A stretch of DNA of 51,310 nt from Pandoraea terrae (GTDB taxonomy: Bacteria > Pseudomonadota > Gammaproteobacteria > Burkholderiales > Burkholderiaceae), in the NCBI RefSeq assembly GCF_902459695.1, contig NZ_CABPRZ010000035.1, positions 1 to 51,310 of the forward strand. Direction: 5' to 3'. Every line of letters starts with the position of its first letter. The first letter of the stretch is position 1. Shown in pieces: positions 16,978 to 24,486 of this stretch. The notes under the pieces are model-generated. The model was not told the DNA's origin. It was given only the letters and a program-made list of their open reading frames with translations, and searched no databases. The position numbers were made by a program, and so were the translations under genes.

Positions 16978-17122
16978 CTAAATTCCCCCAAGACCTCACC
17001 CAAGGTGGGTTTCTTCCCGCAAGCGCGGGCACGACGTGCGAGCCATTGCGCAAACCAGCGCCTGGCGTTTTGCAGCACCGAGACAGCGGTGGCTCGCACT
17101 ACAACACGCTAGGTTGACACTC

Positions 17123-18085
17123 ATGACTAACACTGTTTTCCTGACCGACTACGCCTGGCCCGACGACAGACTGGAGCGTGGCATCGTCGAATCCGCCGGA
17201 ATGCGGCTCATCAGCGGACCGGCAACCCCCTTGCCTGCTTCGGAAATCGAAGCCCTTGTGCGGGAACATCGGCCTTCGGCCATCCTTACTTGTTGGGCGC
17301 CCGTTTCGGCAGAAGCCATCGCAGCTGCTCCAGATCTCAAGATCGTCGCAAGGCTCGGCGTAGGTCTCGATAACATCGCGGTCGACGCAGCGGCTGCGAG
17401 AAACGTGCTGGTCACGAATGTGCCGGACTACTGCGTCGAAGAGGTGTCCGATCACGCGGTCGGTTTCGCGCTTGCCTGGACCCGTGGCCTGATTCAATTC
17501 GATCGCGAAGTGCGCGCCGGACGCTGGGTGCCCGCTGACGCCAATCTGCGCCGCCTTGCTTCGCTGACCTGCGGACTGATCGGTTTCGGTCGCATCGGCC
17601 GCGCAACGGCCCGCAAGCTCGGGGCCTTTGGTTGCCGCCTGCTGGCGTACGACCCGTACATGCCGAAGGATGCTGCCGGCGTGCAATTCGCAAGCCTCGA
17701 GGAGCTGCTTGCACAAAGCGATATCCTCATCGTGCATGCACCGCTTACCGGCGGAACCCGGCACCTCATCAACCAGGAGCGACTTGCGCTCGTGCGGCCC
17801 GGCAGCCTCCTCATCAATGTGAGCCGCGGCGCTATCGTCGATACCGATGCGGTGATCGACGCACTGCAAAGCGGCCGGCTGTCGGCGGCCGCACTGGACG
17901 TGCTCGAATCAGAGCCCAGCGTTCCGCCCGCGCTGCTCACCGAGCGAGGCGCAATGCTGACGCCCCATGTCGCGTTTTCATCTGATGCATCGCTGCTCGA
18001 ATTGCGCAGACGTGGCGCCGAAGAGGTTGTGCGCGTATTGCGCGGCGAAGCACCGCAGAATCCGTGCAATCTGCGCCGGTCATGA
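17123..18085 (+). CDS. D-isomer-specific 2-hydroxyacid dehydrogenase
   Basis: A 320-residue NAD(P)-dependent dehydrogenase of the SerA/CtBP type. The Rossmann motif is LIGFGRIGRATARKLGAFG with D at the end of the second strand (YDPY). Catalytic residues are the Arg in NVSRGAIVD, the Glu in LESEPSVPPALL and the His in LTPHVAFSS. It interconverts a 2-oxoacid and a D-2-hydroxyacid; the substrate is unknown. The ATG at 17123 has only a weak ribosome site. The next gene, a kinase, overlaps its stop as ATGA. An enolase paralogue in the same regulon suggests a hydroxyacid-phosphate route (inference). Confidence 0.9.
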   Translation: MTNTVFLTDYAWPDDRLERGIVESAGMRLISGPATPLPASEIEALVREHRPSAILTCWAPVSAEAIAAAPDLKIVARLGVGLDNIAVDAAAARNVLVTNVPDYCVEEVSDHAVGFALAWTRGLIQFDREVRAGRWVPADANLRRLASLTCGLIGFGRIGRATARKLGAFGCRLLAYDPYMPKDAAGVQFASLEELLAQSDILIVHAPLTGGTRHLINQERLALVRPGSLLINVSRGAIVDTDAVIDALQSGRLSAAALDVLESEPSVPPALLTERGAMLTPHVAFSSDASLLELRRRGAEEVVRVLRGEAPQNPCNLRRS

Positions 18086-19152
18086 AGCCGGCGATTCGTT
18101 CCATTCATAGCTCAACGACCATGAATCAACAGAACAGTCCGGACCCGCGGCTCGACGCCTTTCTCGTCGAGCATAAGCTTGCGCGCTCGAACGAAACCGC
18201 GTCCTGGCACGCATTGACGGGCGGTGTCTCGTCCGACATATGGCGCGTCGATCTTCCGGGACGTTCTCTCTGCGTGAAGCGTGCCCTCTCCAAGCTCAAG
18301 GTGTCGGCCGACTGGCAAGCGCCAGTGTCGCGCAATGCTTACGAATGGGCCTGGATTCAGTTCGCTGCGCAACACTGCCCGGACAATATCCCGCATCCGC
18401 TTGCGCATGACCCTCAACTTGGCGTGTTCGCCATGTCCTTCCTTGAACCGAATCAACATCCGGTTTGGAAGCAGCAACTGATGGCCGGCCATGTGGAAGT
18501 CGGCACGGCGATTGCGCTCGGGCATATTCTCGGCCGCCTGCATGCTGCAAGCGCCGCTGACAGCAGCGAGCTCAGCAAGGCATTCGACACCATCGAAAAC
18601 TTCCGCGCGCTACGCCTCGAGCCGTACCTCATCGCCACATCGGCGCGGCACCCCGATCTCGCTTCCAGGTTGAAGCAGCTGGCTCAGCGCACCGCGGACG
18701 TGCGTGCGGCGCTCGTGCATGGCGACGTGAGCCCCAAGAACATTCTTGTTGGCCCCAAGGGGCCGGTGCTACTCGACGCGGAGTGCGCCTGGTTCGGCGA
18801 TCCGGCCTTCGATCTCGCGTTCTGCTTGAACCACTTGCTCCTCAAGTGCCTCGTTCACCCCGAAAAACGCGATGCGCTGATCGCTTGCTTTAAAGCGCTG
18901 ACCGAATCCTATTTCGACGATGCGGACTGGGAGCCGCGCGCATCCCTGGATGCACGCGCCGCCGAACTTTTGCCTGCATTGCTGCTGGCGCGGGTCGACG
19001 GCAAATCTCCGGTGGAATACTTAAGCGACGAACGCCAGCGCGGCGTGGTGCGCACAGTCGCGACGACCCTGCTACGTCGGCCCGCCGAATATCTTTCGCA
19101 AGTCGCCGCGGTTTGGCTGGAGGAAATCGATAGGCATTGCCTGCCGCGTTAG
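18082..19152 (+). CDS. Aminoglycoside-phosphotransferase-fold small-molecule kinase
   Basis: A 356-residue kinase of the APH/choline-kinase fold. The catalytic loop is LVHGDVSPKNIL (H-G-D-x4-N) and the metal-binding segment is LLDAECAWFGDPAFDLAF, where the usual D-F-E is D-A-E. The N-terminal ATP-binding lysine lies in LCVKRALSK. The start at 18082 overlaps the dehydrogenase stop; an ATG at 18121 is the alternative. Fold members phosphorylate hydroxyls of small molecules such as choline, methylthioribose or sugars. Here a hydroxyacid made or used by the coupled dehydrogenase is the obvious candidate (inference). Confidence 0.85.
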   Translation: MKPAIRSIHSSTTMNQQNSPDPRLDAFLVEHKLARSNETASWHALTGGVSSDIWRVDLPGRSLCVKRALSKLKVSADWQAPVSRNAYEWAWIQFAAQHCPDNIPHPLAHDPQLGVFAMSFLEPNQHPVWKQQLMAGHVEVGTAIALGHILGRLHAASAADSSELSKAFDTIENFRALRLEPYLIATSARHPDLASRLKQLAQRTADVRAALVHGDVSPKNILVGPKGPVLLDAECAWFGDPAFDLAFCLNHLLLKCLVHPEKRDALIACFKALTESYFDDADWEPRASLDARAAELLPALLLARVDGKSPVEYLSDERQRGVVRTVATTLLRRPAEYLSQVAAVWLEEIDRHCLPR

Positions 19153-19206
19153 CGGCAGGCACGCTGTGAAGACTTGACGAGCGAGCACGCGTAATCGCTC
19201 GTCAAG
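19137..19206 (+). terminator. Two hairpins at the end of the dehydrogenase-kinase unit
   Basis: The first stem, CCTGCCGC-GTTA-GCGGCAGG, spans the kinase stop codon. The second (19173-19206) has perfect 12-base arms starting CTTGACGAGCGA around a 10-base loop. Neither has a T-run, so this is a terminator-like or mRNA-stabilising structure. The remaining part of the 19153-19565 gap, between convergent genes, holds only short frames I cannot support. Confidence 0.45.
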
Positions 19207-19565
19207 CCCGCCCCGGACAAAAACACAGGCATCAACATACCAAGAGTCCGGCCGGCAACAATAGCCACGAAGACAGAACAACGATGCGACCTGACAAGAC
19301 CGTCGCCGACGTCGAATATGTGCTCGTCGATTCGGCTTCCAAGACGTTGCAAGCGTTACGCGCGGGCGACACCGAGAGTTGTGTATAAGGTGATGGGTTC
19401 AATCGCGTCGCATGCAGACGCAAGCTACCAAGCCGGCGGAATTAGTCGGACCTTTAAGGCTTTGAAATGCCACGATCGAAGTGGCCACCATAACCGGCCT
19501 ACTAGCGAACGCGATCGCTTGCACGCCCTGCCCTTTAAAGTCAGCGCGTACTAGCGAGCCCACGA

Positions 19566-20366
19566 TCAGCGCGCGAGGATGCTGCGATCTTCTGCCACAA
19601 CGGTATTGCGCAACACGCCGATACCGGGGATTTCGACTTCGATCGTATCGCCGACTTTGATCGGGCCGACACCGGCAGGCGTGCCGGTCATGATCATGTC
19701 GCCCGGGAGCAGCGTCATGTATCGGCTAAGGTAGGAAATCAGGTATGGCACCGAAAACAGAAGATCCGCTGTTGCTCCGTTCTGCTTTACTTCGCCGTTG
19801 ACGCGCGTAATGATCTGCAAGTTCGCTGGATCCAGCCCGGTGACAATCGCCGGCCCTATCGGAGCAAACGTGTCGTACCCTTTGCCGGCCAGCAAGCAGC
19901 CAAACGCGCTTTCGCGGCGCTGCACGACTCTGTCGCTTATATCGTTGCCGCACGTGTAGCCTAGTACGTAGTCGAGGCTCTGGGATTCGGGCACATGACG
20001 GGCGCGTTTGGCAATTACGACGGTCAGTTCGCCTTCGAAATGAACGTTCTCCGCGCCGTCCGGGTAAACGATCGATTCTTCTGGACCAATGACCGACGTG
20101 CTCGGCTTCATGAACAGGACCGGCACATCCGGGACAGGCTTTCCAACCTCATTTGAATGCGCCCTATAGTTATAGCCAAGACCGAACACGCGGGGCTCGT
20201 GGACGGGCGCAAGAATCCGGGCCGAACCTAAAGCATCCCTTGCGCCGCTCACGCGCAGTTCGTTGAAAGGAGAGTCGGCCAAGCGAGCGATCGTCTCATC
20301 GTCCTCGATGATTCCGTAGTGAATGAGTCCGTCCAGCGCGTACCTGACGATGTGATTGGATGACAC
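19566..20366 (-). CDS. Fumarylacetoacetate hydrolase family protein 2
   Basis: A 266-residue, single-domain-type FAH enzyme. Metal ligands: FEGELTVVIAKRA (E-x-E) and GNDISDRVVQ (D); closing motif GDMIMTGTPAGVGPIKVGD. The GTG start at 20366 has GAGAGG nine bases upstream. Such proteins act as 2-hydroxyhepta-2,4-diene-1,7-dioate isomerase/decarboxylase (HpaG type) or acylpyruvase. HpaG works after homoprotocatechuate ring cleavage, and this regulon also encodes an HPCD-type dioxygenase, so that role is plausible (inference). Its promoter carries operator 5. Confidence 0.9.
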   Translation of the reverse strand: MSSNHIVRYALDGLIHYGIIEDDETIARLADSPFNELRVSGARDALGSARILAPVHEPRVFGLGYNYRAHSNEVGKPVPDVPVLFMKPSTSVIGPEESIVYPDGAENVHFEGELTVVIAKRARHVPESQSLDYVLGYTCGNDISDRVVQRRESAFGCLLAGKGYDTFAPIGPAIVTGLDPANLQIITRVNGEVKQNGATADLLFSVPYLISYLSRYMTLLPGDMIMTGTPAGVGPIKVGDTIEVEIPGIGVLRNTVVAEDRSILAR

Positions 20367-20394
20367 GGAAGCAACCTCTCATCGATTCATATGT

Positions 20395-20427
20395 GCTAAC
20401 GTTAGCAGATCAGGGGTATGTCGTCAA
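20395..20427 (-). promoter_or_regulatory. Promoter plus LacI-type operator 5, for FAH hydrolase 2
   Basis: Minus-strand -35 TTGACG (20422-20427), 17-base spacer, -10 TAACGT (20399-20404) inside the perfect palindrome GCTAACGTTAGC (20395-20406). Confidence 0.8.
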
Positions 20428-20480
20428 CCTTACATAGCCGCTTCGCTTGGTGTCGTACGAAGTGCTTCTGGAATGGACTA

Positions 20481-20525
20481 TTGACAAAGGCAAAGACAGT
20501 TTGCCACAATTATGCTAACGTTAGC
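20481..20525 (+). promoter_or_regulatory. Promoter plus LacI-type operator 6, for the cupin-enolase unit
   Basis: -35 TTGACA (20481-20486), 18-base spacer, -10 CACAAT (20505-20510), then the perfect palindrome GCTAACGTTAGC (20514-20525) over the expected start point. It is 119 bases from operator 5 of the divergent gene. Confidence 0.82.
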
Positions 20526-20697
20526 AAACCATGAGGGGCGTGATCACGCGCACAGCGGTGCCCGTTCCGCTTTCAAGCCACGGTTGTCGGCAGCGTTCAA
20601 TCTCGCATCACGCCATGCCATCGATGTGGGTGGCAAATCGCGACGTCGATGCGCCTGGGCGCGTCGCTCGACAATCCTTGCACAAGGGAGGCTCATC

Positions 20698-21270
20698 TTG
20701 GCATCTGATCCATTCGCCACTGACGGCGTGCCGCTGTCAATTCACCGTGTCGTGACCGGCCACGATGAAAATGGCTCATCAATGGTTGCTCTAAATTGCC
20801 CGCCGCCGCGCAGCGATGCTTTTCAGCATATCCCCGGCATGGTTTCGCGTCTGGTCTGGGCAACCGAGCCTGAGCCGACCCTGCCTTTCGATGGCACGGA
20901 CCAGACGCTGGCCGTCACGAGCATCGTTCCCCCGCTGTCCGGCACGCGTTTTCTCGTTGTGACCTTTCCACCGGACAGCGTATTTTTCGCGCCGGGCTTC
21001 GATGCCGAAGCCGCTGCCGCTGAAAACCTGGCCATCAGCCCCGGCTTGGCCGAGCTGTTCGAAGCGGACGGCATGCACGCCACACCGACGGTCGACTACG
21101 GCATCGTCCTTGACGGAGAGATCTGGCTTGAACTGGACGACGGTCGCGCAGAATTCCTGCATAGGCACGACGTGGTTGTGCAAAACGGGACCCGCCATGC
21201 CTGGCGCAATAAAAGCAATCGCCCCGCAACGCTCGCATTCATATTGATCGGGGCACGCAAGGGCAAATAA
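20698..21270 (+). CDS. Cupin-domain protein
   Basis: A 190-residue protein with a C-terminal cupin barrel: VDYGIVLDGEIWLELDDG, then HRHDVVVQNGTRHAWRNKS. Only part of the usual His/Glu metal set is visible. The TTG at 20698 is chosen because AAGGGAGG lies seven bases upstream; the longer frame from 20512 would begin inside the operator. Cupins of this type include small isomerases, dioxygenases and binding proteins, so no reaction is assigned. It is followed after 60 bases by the enolase paralogue. Confidence 0.75.
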   Translation: MASDPFATDGVPLSIHRVVTGHDENGSSMVALNCPPPRSDAFQHIPGMVSRLVWATEPEPTLPFDGTDQTLAVTSIVPPLSGTRFLVVTFPPDSVFFAPGFDAEAAAAENLAISPGLAELFEADGMHATPTVDYGIVLDGEIWLELDDGRAEFLHRHDVVVQNGTRHAWRNKSNRPATLAFILIGARKGK

Positions 21271-21330
21271 CGGCGATGAGTGTACGCACCGCACATACAT
21301 TCAACACTTAGATCAACGCAAGGAACGCAT

Positions 21331-22623
21331 ATGACTGATACGACAATCGCCCGTGTACACGGGCGCCGAGTCTGGGACTCGCGCGGACGGCCTACGGTGG
21401 AAGCGGAAGTTACATTGCACAGCGGCACGCGCGGTCGCGCGATTGCGCCGGCAGGAGCATCCACGGGCAGCGGCGAAGCGCTTGATCTGCGTGACGGCGG
21501 CACCGAATTCGGCGGCCTCGGTGTCACGACGGCGCTTTCGCAAATCGATGGGGAAATTTCCAAAGCGCTCGAAGGTATGGATGCTGCCGACCAATCGGGC
21601 ATCGACAAGTGCCTGGTGAACGTGGACGGCACGCCTAACCTCAGCCGCCTCGGCGGCAACGCCATCGTCGCGACGTCGATGGCCGTGCTGCATGCTGCGG
21701 CAGCAGCCAGCGGACAGCCATTGTGGCACTACCTGGCGGGCGGACGGCAAGTTCGCATGCCGCTGCCGGAAATACAGATCTTTGGGGGCGGTGCGCATGC
21801 GGCCCGACGCGTCGACGTACAGGACTTCATGATCATGTGCCCGGCGGCGAGCAGCTTCAACCAGGCACTGGAGTGGACCGCGGAGGTGTACCGCGCTGCC
21901 GGAGCCCTGATGAAGAAGGCCGGCAAACTGCAGGGAGTCGCAGACGAGGGTGGCTACTGGCCCGCCTTTGACAGCAATGAAGAAGCCCTCGATACCTTGG
22001 TGCAGGCCATCGCTGACGCCGGACTTCGCCCAGGCAAGGACGTCGGCATCTCGCTAGATATCGCCGCCTCCGATTTCGGCCGCAACGGGCAGTACACGCT
22101 TGCGCTCGACGGCCGTGTGCTTGATACGACGCAGATGATCGAGATGCTCGGGTGCTGGTTAGATACCTACCCGATCTTGTCGATCGAAGATCCGCTTGCG
22201 GAAGACGATCCGGCAGGTTTTCGCCAGTTCATGCAAGCATACGGCGCCCGCTGCCAAGTCATCGGCGACGATTTCCTCGTAACAAACGCCGCGCGCGTTG
22301 AGCAAGCCGCATCCCAGGGGGCCGTCAACGCCGTACTCATCAAGCCGAATCAGGCCGGTACGGTGACCGAAACGCACGCAGCCCTCATGGCGGGCAAAGC
22401 CGCCGGGTTCGGGACAATCGTATCGGCGCGCTCCGGTGAAACAGAGGATCTCACCATCGCCCACCTTTCTGTCGGCTGGGACGCAGGTCAATTGAAAGTG
22501 GGCTCGTTTTCCCGCTCGGAGCGGATGGCGAAATGGAACGAGGTCCTGCGCATCGAGGAATCGCTGGGCCGGGAAGCGGTATTCAGCGGCTGGTCCGCAC
22601 TGCCATTTCAAGCCGCCTCATAA
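21331..22623 (+). CDS. Divergent enolase paralogue with altered active site
   Basis: A 430-residue full-length enolase-fold protein. Retained: loop 1 GASTGS; His in GGGAHAAR; proton-abstraction partner E in VADEGGYWP; metal ligands D (SLDIAASDF), E (SIEDPLAEDD), D (VIGDDFLVTN); base lysine in LIKPNQAGTVTE; second lysine in GQLKVGSFSRSERMAKW. Changed: E of the canonical QEFMI is D (VQDFMI), and H of SHRSGETED is A (SARSGETED), while the phosphate-binding R and S stay. So a phosphate substrate with a larger or different C3 substituent is likely (inference). A housekeeping enolase would be elsewhere. AAGGAA precedes the ATG at 21331. Co-transcribed with the cupin. Confidence 0.9.
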   Translation: MTDTTIARVHGRRVWDSRGRPTVEAEVTLHSGTRGRAIAPAGASTGSGEALDLRDGGTEFGGLGVTTALSQIDGEISKALEGMDAADQSGIDKCLVNVDGTPNLSRLGGNAIVATSMAVLHAAAAASGQPLWHYLAGGRQVRMPLPEIQIFGGGAHAARRVDVQDFMIMCPAASSFNQALEWTAEVYRAAGALMKKAGKLQGVADEGGYWPAFDSNEEALDTLVQAIADAGLRPGKDVGISLDIAASDFGRNGQYTLALDGRVLDTTQMIEMLGCWLDTYPILSIEDPLAEDDPAGFRQFMQAYGARCQVIGDDFLVTNAARVEQAASQGAVNAVLIKPNQAGTVTETHAALMAGKAAGFGTIVSARSGETEDLTIAHLSVGWDAGQLKVGSFSRSERMAKWNEVLRIEESLGREAVFSGWSALPFQAAS

Positions 22624-22638
22624 GGAAAATCCCTGACG

Positions 22639-22679
22639 TTACACGAGCCTATGCGTGCAATATAATTGCTAACGTTAGC
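22639..22679 (+). promoter_or_regulatory. Promoter plus LacI-type operator 7, for the dioxygenase unit
   Basis: -35 TTACAC (22639-22644), 16-base spacer, consensus -10 TATAAT (22661-22666), one base, then the perfect palindrome GCTAACGTTAGC (22668-22679). Confidence 0.85.
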
Positions 22680-22725
22680 ATTGCGTTGCACACATTCCTT
22701 GGCCATCAATCATAGCGAGGTCATT

Positions 22726-23730
22726 ATGTTGCCTGCCGTCAATCACCGGCCGCCCTTCAATATCACACGCGCCAGCCATGTCGTACTCAATGTCGCCGAC
22801 TTGGCGAAGAGCCGCGCTTTCTACGTCGACATCGTCGGCCTCGTGGTCACGGAGGAAGCCGACAACATTTGCTACCTGCGCGGACTATCAGAGGCTTGCC
22901 ATCATAGCTTGGTGCTTGTGCAATCGAGCGCAGCGTCGACTTGCAAGCGTATCGGCTTCCGAGTCTTCCTCGAGGAGGATCTGGACCTTGCCTATCAGTT
23001 CTTCAAGGCGGAAGGGCTCCCCGCTGAGTGGGTAGACGTAGCGCATCAGGGCAGGACCCTGCATGTTTCCGATCCGTTTGGCACGAAGATCGAGTTGTGC
23101 GCGCAAATGGAAACGCGTCCGCGGCTTCATCTGGAGCGCGACAAGTACAAAGGCGCGCACGCCCAGCGCATCGACCACTACCAGATCTTCGCTCCGAATG
23201 CGTATGAGTCTTGCGCGTTCTACAGCCGGCTCGGCTTTCGTAACTCCGAGTATCTGTCGCACGGCGAGAAACTCATCGGTGCCTTCATGTACCGCAAGGG
23301 AACGTGTCTGGACCTCGCGATCATCGAAAACGACGGCCCGTGCCTGCATCACTTCGCTTATATCGTCCCTGAATCGCACGACATCTTCACCGGCTGCGAT
23401 CTGGCCGGCATCTACGGATATGCGCACGAAGTGGAGCGCGGCCCTGGCCGCCACGGCCCGGGCGGCATGCTGTTCGTGTATCTGCGCGACCCGGACGGTC
23501 ACCGCGTGGAACTCTGCGACGGTCACTACCAGACGATCGATATTGAGATTGAGCCTGTCCGCTGGGATGCAGCCTCACTGAGCACGAACGTGCGCTGGGG
23601 GCTGCCGGCGCCGAGCCGCTGGTATTTCGAGGCTTCCAGATTCGAGGGCGCCGAGCTAATCGAAACACCGAACAAGCCCAAACCCCAAACACTCGAGAGC
23701 TATGTACAGAAGCTTTCGGAAAAAAACTGA
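22726..23730 (+). CDS. Extradiol ring-cleavage dioxygenase, homoprotocatechuate 2,3-dioxygenase type
   Basis: A 334-residue two-domain vicinal-oxygen-chelate protein. The catalytic C-terminal domain shows the 2-His-1-carboxylate iron site: H in RIDHYQIFAPN, H in PCLHHFAYIVPE, and E in DPDGHRVELCDGHY. The stretch EVERGPGRHGPGG and the C-terminal PSRWYFEAS are typical of Fe/Mn homoprotocatechuate 2,3-dioxygenases. It should cleave a catechol next to its side chain using O2. The ATG at 22726 has GCGAGG upstream. It is the first gene after operator 7 and is followed by CMD-family and MDR-family genes. Homoprotocatechuate itself is a guess; a related substituted catechol is equally possible. Confidence 0.85.
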   Translation: MLPAVNHRPPFNITRASHVVLNVADLAKSRAFYVDIVGLVVTEEADNICYLRGLSEACHHSLVLVQSSAASTCKRIGFRVFLEEDLDLAYQFFKAEGLPAEWVDVAHQGRTLHVSDPFGTKIELCAQMETRPRLHLERDKYKGAHAQRIDHYQIFAPNAYESCAFYSRLGFRNSEYLSHGEKLIGAFMYRKGTCLDLAIIENDGPCLHHFAYIVPESHDIFTGCDLAGIYGYAHEVERGPGRHGPGGMLFVYLRDPDGHRVELCDGHYQTIDIEIEPVRWDAASLSTNVRWGLPAPSRWYFEASRFEGAELIETPNKPKPQTLESYVQKLSEKN

Positions 23731-23751
23731 CAGAGTAAGGATCATCAATCA

Positions 23752-24303
23752 ATGGCACGCATCAAATACCTCCAGCGTTCAGACGTCGCAGGCGTCAGCG
23801 ATGCCCTTTTCGACAGGCTCGAGCGCGAGCGCAAGGTTCCCACTGCGAACATCTTCCGTGCGCTCGCGCACGCTCCGGAGATCCTCGATCAGTTCCTGTC
23901 CTATGCGAACGCAATCAGGGCTTCGTCAATCGACCCCAAGCTTCGTGAGCTGGCGATCCTGACCGTCGGACACGCTACGGGATCCGAGTATGAGATTGCG
24001 CATCATAAGTCGCATGGGTTGAAAGCGGGCATTAGTCCGGAACAGCTCAAGGCCATTGCCGATTTCGAAACATCGCCGCTCTTCAACGAGGAAGAGCGTG
24101 CAATCATGGCGGTGGCCAAGGAGTGCACCTTGAAGGTCAATGTAAGCGACCAGACGTGGGGCCGAGCCGCCGCCTTCCTGAGCGAGCGCCAACTCGTTGA
24201 ACTGGCACTGAACATTGCCTGGTACAACTCCGGTGTGCGCATCATGGGTGCGCTCGCGATCGAACTGGAAGACGGCTACCGCCAACCGCAATCGTCTGCC
24301 TAA
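23752..24303 (+). CDS. Carboxymuconolactone decarboxylase (CMD/AhpD-like) family protein
   Basis: A 183-residue all-helical protein with the CMD core LRELAILTVGHATGSEYEIAHH and then HGLKAGISPEQLKAI. The AhpD peroxidase CxxC is absent (EYE-x2-HH instead), so it is a lyase-like or unknown-function member, not a peroxidase. It follows the dioxygenase by 21 bases in the LacI-controlled unit. The reaction, perhaps decarboxylation or hydration of a ring-cleavage product, is inferred from context only. Confidence 0.85.
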   Translation: MARIKYLQRSDVAGVSDALFDRLERERKVPTANIFRALAHAPEILDQFLSYANAIRASSIDPKLRELAILTVGHATGSEYEIAHHKSHGLKAGISPEQLKAIADFETSPLFNEEERAIMAVAKECTLKVNVSDQTWGRAAAFLSERQLVELALNIAWYNSGVRIMGALAIELEDGYRQPQSSA

Positions 24304-24320
24304 GGAACGCAGGAGACGCT

Positions 24321-24401
24321 AGGCGTTGCGTAACGCCTCGCTTCGGCAAGCACCGTGTGGCCCACAAGATTTCGCCCGGCGGGGCAGCGCTTCATTGCCC
24401 C
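24321..24401 (+). other. Two hairpins between the CMD and oxidoreductase genes
   Basis: AGGCGTT-GCGT-AACGCCT at 24321-24338 and GGGGCA-N9-TGCCCC at 24381-24401. No T-run follows either. They could set expression of the downstream oxidoreductase relative to the dioxygenase or act as RNase barriers. Confidence 0.35.
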
Positions 24402-24486
24402 TTGAGCAGACACTAATTTAAAGCTGCGTTCTTCCGTCGGCGCAAGGCGGGCAACACGGAAGATTTCACGTGAAAAGAGGTTAGGC

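Noticed and set aside
19284-19388. 34-codon frame in the gap after the kinase
   Set aside because: No ribosome site, family resemblance or conserved context.
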